Shown: positions 62,314 through 64,000 of the stretch, one piece after another
Layout: the number at the start of each line of letters is the position of its first letter
Numbering within the stretch: the stretch's first letter is position 1
DNA from: Sporosarcina sp. FSL K6-1508
Lineage (GTDB): Bacteria; Bacillota; Bacilli; Bacillales_A; Planococcaceae
Assembly (NCBI RefSeq): GCF_038007465.1
Contig: NZ_JBBOXF010000001.1
Span: 3,421,001-3,485,000 of the forward strand
Direction: 5' to 3'
Length of the DNA: 64,000 bases
Notes under the pieces: model-generated
Seen by the model: the letters and a program-made list of their open reading frames with translations, nothing else
Told to the model about the DNA's origin: nothing
Databases searched by the model: none
Program-made: the position numbers and the translations under genes

Positions 62314-63226
62314 AGTGCAAAGATTGTCAAAGTCATACGGGAAAGTAAAGGCTGTTAACGATATCAGTTTCTACGTAGAGGAAGGTGCACTGTTCTCTTT
62401 TTTAGGAACAAATGGTGCGGGGAAATCTACAACCATTTCAATTTTATTGACACTCTTAAAGCAGGACTCAGGTCTTGTAAATGTAAATGGCTACATTGTC
62501 GGCAAACATGACCAAGCCATTCGAAAAGAAATTGGCGTTGTATTTCAAGAAAGTCTACTAGACCCTCTGTTAACCGTAAAAGAGAATTTAGCTATCCGGG
62601 GATCATTTTATGGGATGACTCGGAAAGAACGTAACGCTAGGATTACTCGGGTTATGGAGATCGTGGATATACAGTCTATTTCAAATCGTCTTTACGGGAA
62701 ATTATCAGGTGGACAACGTCGGCGAGCGGATATTGCACGTGCGCTCATTCATAAACCGAACATCTTAATACTGGACGAACCGACAACGGGCCTTGATCCA
62801 CAAAGCCGAAAAAACATTTGGGAAACGGTTTTGCAACTTCAAAAAGAAACAGGCATGACTGTATTTTTAACAACACATTATATTGAGGAAGCAGCCAATT
62901 CCGATTATGTGGTTGTGATGAAAGAAGGAAACGTTATTGCGAAAGGAACTCCTGAACAATTAAAAAATGAATATTCCACTGATTTACTGACGATTTTAAC
63001 AGATAAGGAAATTGAATTAAGCCGTGTGCTCGCTGAGGATGGAGTGGTTTTCAAAATTGAAAAATCCCTATTTTCACTCCCACTTGTGCATACGAAGGAT
63101 GCTATCCCACTTCTAGAAAGATTTGCTCCTTTTATCAGCTCGTTTGAAGTAAGAAAGTCAAGCTTGGACGATGTATTCATCGCCATCAATGGAAAGGGCG
63201 TGAATCAAGATGATGGCATTCGCTAA
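62297..63226 (+). CDS. ABC transporter ATP-binding protein (possible ATA start)
   Basis: An ATPase of about 309 residues. Walker A LGTNGAGKSTT, Q-loop VVFQESLLDP, signature KLSGGQRRRADIARAL, Walker B ILILDEPTTGLDP, His switch TTHYIEEA. The C-terminal tail (PLLERFAPFISSFEVRKSSL) is the DrrA-type extension. AAAAGGAGTG at 62281-62290 has no ATG/GTG/TTG at good spacing; the in-frame codon there is ATA 62297, giving INKIIEVQRLSKSYG, which restores the first beta strand usual in the family. GTG 62315 is the only canonical start and lies 24 bases away. It works with the permease downstream. Confidence 0.85.
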   Translation: MNKIIEVQRLSKSYGKVKAVNDISFYVEEGALFSFLGTNGAGKSTTISILLTLLKQDSGLVNVNGYIVGKHDQAIRKEIGVVFQESLLDPLLTVKENLAIRGSFYGMTRKERNARITRVMEIVDIQSISNRLYGKLSGGQRRRADIARALIHKPNILILDEPTTGLDPQSRKNIWETVLQLQKETGMTVFLTTHYIEEAANSDYVVVMKEGNVIAKGTPEQLKNEYSTDLLTILTDKEIELSRVLAEDGVVFKIEKSLFSLPLVHTKDAIPLLERFAPFISSFEVRKSSLDDVFIAINGKGVNQDDGIR

Positions 63227-64000
63227 ACGAAATATTTTATTGTATTTTAGGGATAAAACGACAGTTTTTTTCTCTCTTCTTGCAGTTATTATATTAATCA
63301 CTCTTTACTTTTTATTTTTAGGTGACATGACTTCCAAAGGGCTGCCCGACTTTCCTGCAAAAGAAGCATTGCTTACTTCATGGTTCATCGCGGGAATCCT
63401 AGCGGTAACTTCTATGACAACAACCCTCGGATCATTTGGCATCTTAGTTGAAGATCGTGCAAATAAAACATACATGGATTTTTATTCTTCCCCTATTGCA
63501 CGTGCGAAATTGGTTGGCGGTTATATTATCAGCGCGTTAGTTGTAGGTTTCATTATGTGCATGATCACGCTCATTGCTTCAAATGTGTTTCTCTACGTTT
63601 CCGGAGAAGCTGTGCTGTCATTTGGTAAAATGATAGAGGCGGGTGGTGTAGTTATTTTATCCGTTTTGGCGAGCGGATCGATGGTGCTTCTATTGGTTTC
63701 CTTTTTCAAAACGTCAAATGCATTTGCTGCGGCAAGTACAGTCATCGGAACACTGCTTGGCTTTTTAGCAGGCATCTACATTCCGATTGGCGGTTTGCCA
63801 GAGTACATACAAGCAGTCGTCAAGCTTTTTCCTGTTTCCCATTCGGCTGCCCTGTTCCGGCAATTGTTGATGGAAGGACCCCTTCTAGATGCCTTTTCAA
63901 ATTCTCCAGCGGAAATGAAGCAAGGATTTAAAATTGATATGGGTATGCTCTACGAAATCAATGGTACACAAACTTCCAAGTTATTTAGCATCCTCTATCT
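63210..64000 (+). CDS. ABC-2 type permease (truncated by window edge)
   Basis: An open frame of over 263 codons from ATG 63210 (a second ATG follows at once) to the right edge. Membrane spans include TTVFFSLLAVIILITLYFLF, WFIAGILAVTSMTTTLGSFG, IISALVVGFIMCMITLIASN, VVILSVLASGSMVLLLVSFF and VIGTLLGFLAGIYIPIGGLP. The last block with PEYIQAVVKLFPVSH is typical of ABC-2 permeases of the DrrB/YhgE type. It overlaps the ATPase gene by 17 bases. Substrate unknown; drug or peptide export is likely. Confidence 0.8.
   Translation, partial: MMAFAKRNILLYFRDKTTVFFSLLAVIILITLYFLFLGDMTSKGLPDFPAKEALLTSWFIAGILAVTSMTTTLGSFGILVEDRANKTYMDFYSSPIARAKLVGGYIISALVVGFIMCMITLIASNVFLYVSGEAVLSFGKMIEAGGVVILSVLASGSMVLLLVSFFKTSNAFAAASTVIGTLLGFLAGIYIPIGGLPEYIQAVVKLFPVSHSAALFRQLLMEGPLLDAFSNSPAEMKQGFKIDMGMLYEINGTQTSKLFSILY

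Noticed and set aside
1..64000. tRNA, rRNA or CRISPR arrays
   Set aside because: No cloverleaf, no rRNA-like conserved blocks and no regularly spaced direct repeats with unique spacers were seen.

Overview
The window looks like chromosome from a low-GC, endospore-forming Gram-positive bacterium of the Bacillales, most like the Planococcaceae (Sporosarcina-type). The evidence is a complete tricistronic gerA-gerB-gerC germinant receptor operon, strong AGGAGG ribosome binding sites with frequent GTG/TTG starts, Bacillus-style gene neighbourhoods (odhA-odhB with yojN-yojO; ctpA-deoD; msrA-msrB; ypmS-ypmR; degV; yplQ; dfrA-thyA; ypjP; ypiP; bacilliredoxin; ypgR/cvfC) and Bacillales-only families (YozE, YpjP, DUF1033, DUF6501, IDEAL). 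The genus is an inference from gene content.

Region 1 (1 to about 19,560) is the right part of a prophage that continues off the left edge. Reading leftward from the immunity region, an early operon on the minus strand carries small proteins, a Rha/ORF6C regulator, a 335-residue protein of unknown function, an SbcC-like ATPase, a UvrD-type helicase, a replisome organiser, a DnaC-type loader, SSB, a DNA C5-cytosine methyltransferase, a frameshifted all-alpha dUTPase, RecU and many tiny proteins. On the plus strand, the lysogeny arm holds a CI-like repressor, a large lipoprotein, an ImmA/IrrE-type protease, two small proteins and a tyrosine integrase that marks the right end. The two arms diverge from a switch with four related 17-bp operators. 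Two small plus-strand genes inside the minus-strand operon (180-398 and 1518-1679) have their own promoters and look like morons.

Region 2 (19,560-25,240) has a YkpA/YbiT-type ABC-F protein, two lipoproteins, a DUF1033 protein and the xpaC-yaaN (TelA-type) pair. Region 3 (25,240-35,620) has the MoxR/VWA pair yojN-yojO, a DUF6501 protein, the 2-oxoglutarate dehydrogenase operon odhA-odhB, a MurG-type glycosyltransferase and a MATE exporter. Region 4 (35,620-43,720) has the ger operon behind a sigma-G-like promoter, a CAP-domain secreted protein, a COG0523 GTPase, CtpA and DeoD. Region 5 (43,790-52,240) has yozE, msrB/msrA, ypmS, ypmR, degV, yplQ, dfrA, thyA, ypjP, two tiny membrane proteins, ypiP and a bacilliredoxin.

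Region 6 (52,240-64,000) has an XRE regulator/membrane protein pair with its own operator, a TolB-like exported protein, an N-acetylmuramoyl-L-alanine amidase, a Bcr/CflA exporter, a CvfC/YpgR protein, the ABC-F protein YfmR and, running off the right edge, a LytTR regulator-DUF3021-ABC transporter operon. A degenerate family of GC-rich palindromic intergenic repeats recurs through regions 3 to 6. I saw no tRNA, rRNA, CRISPR array or insertion sequence.
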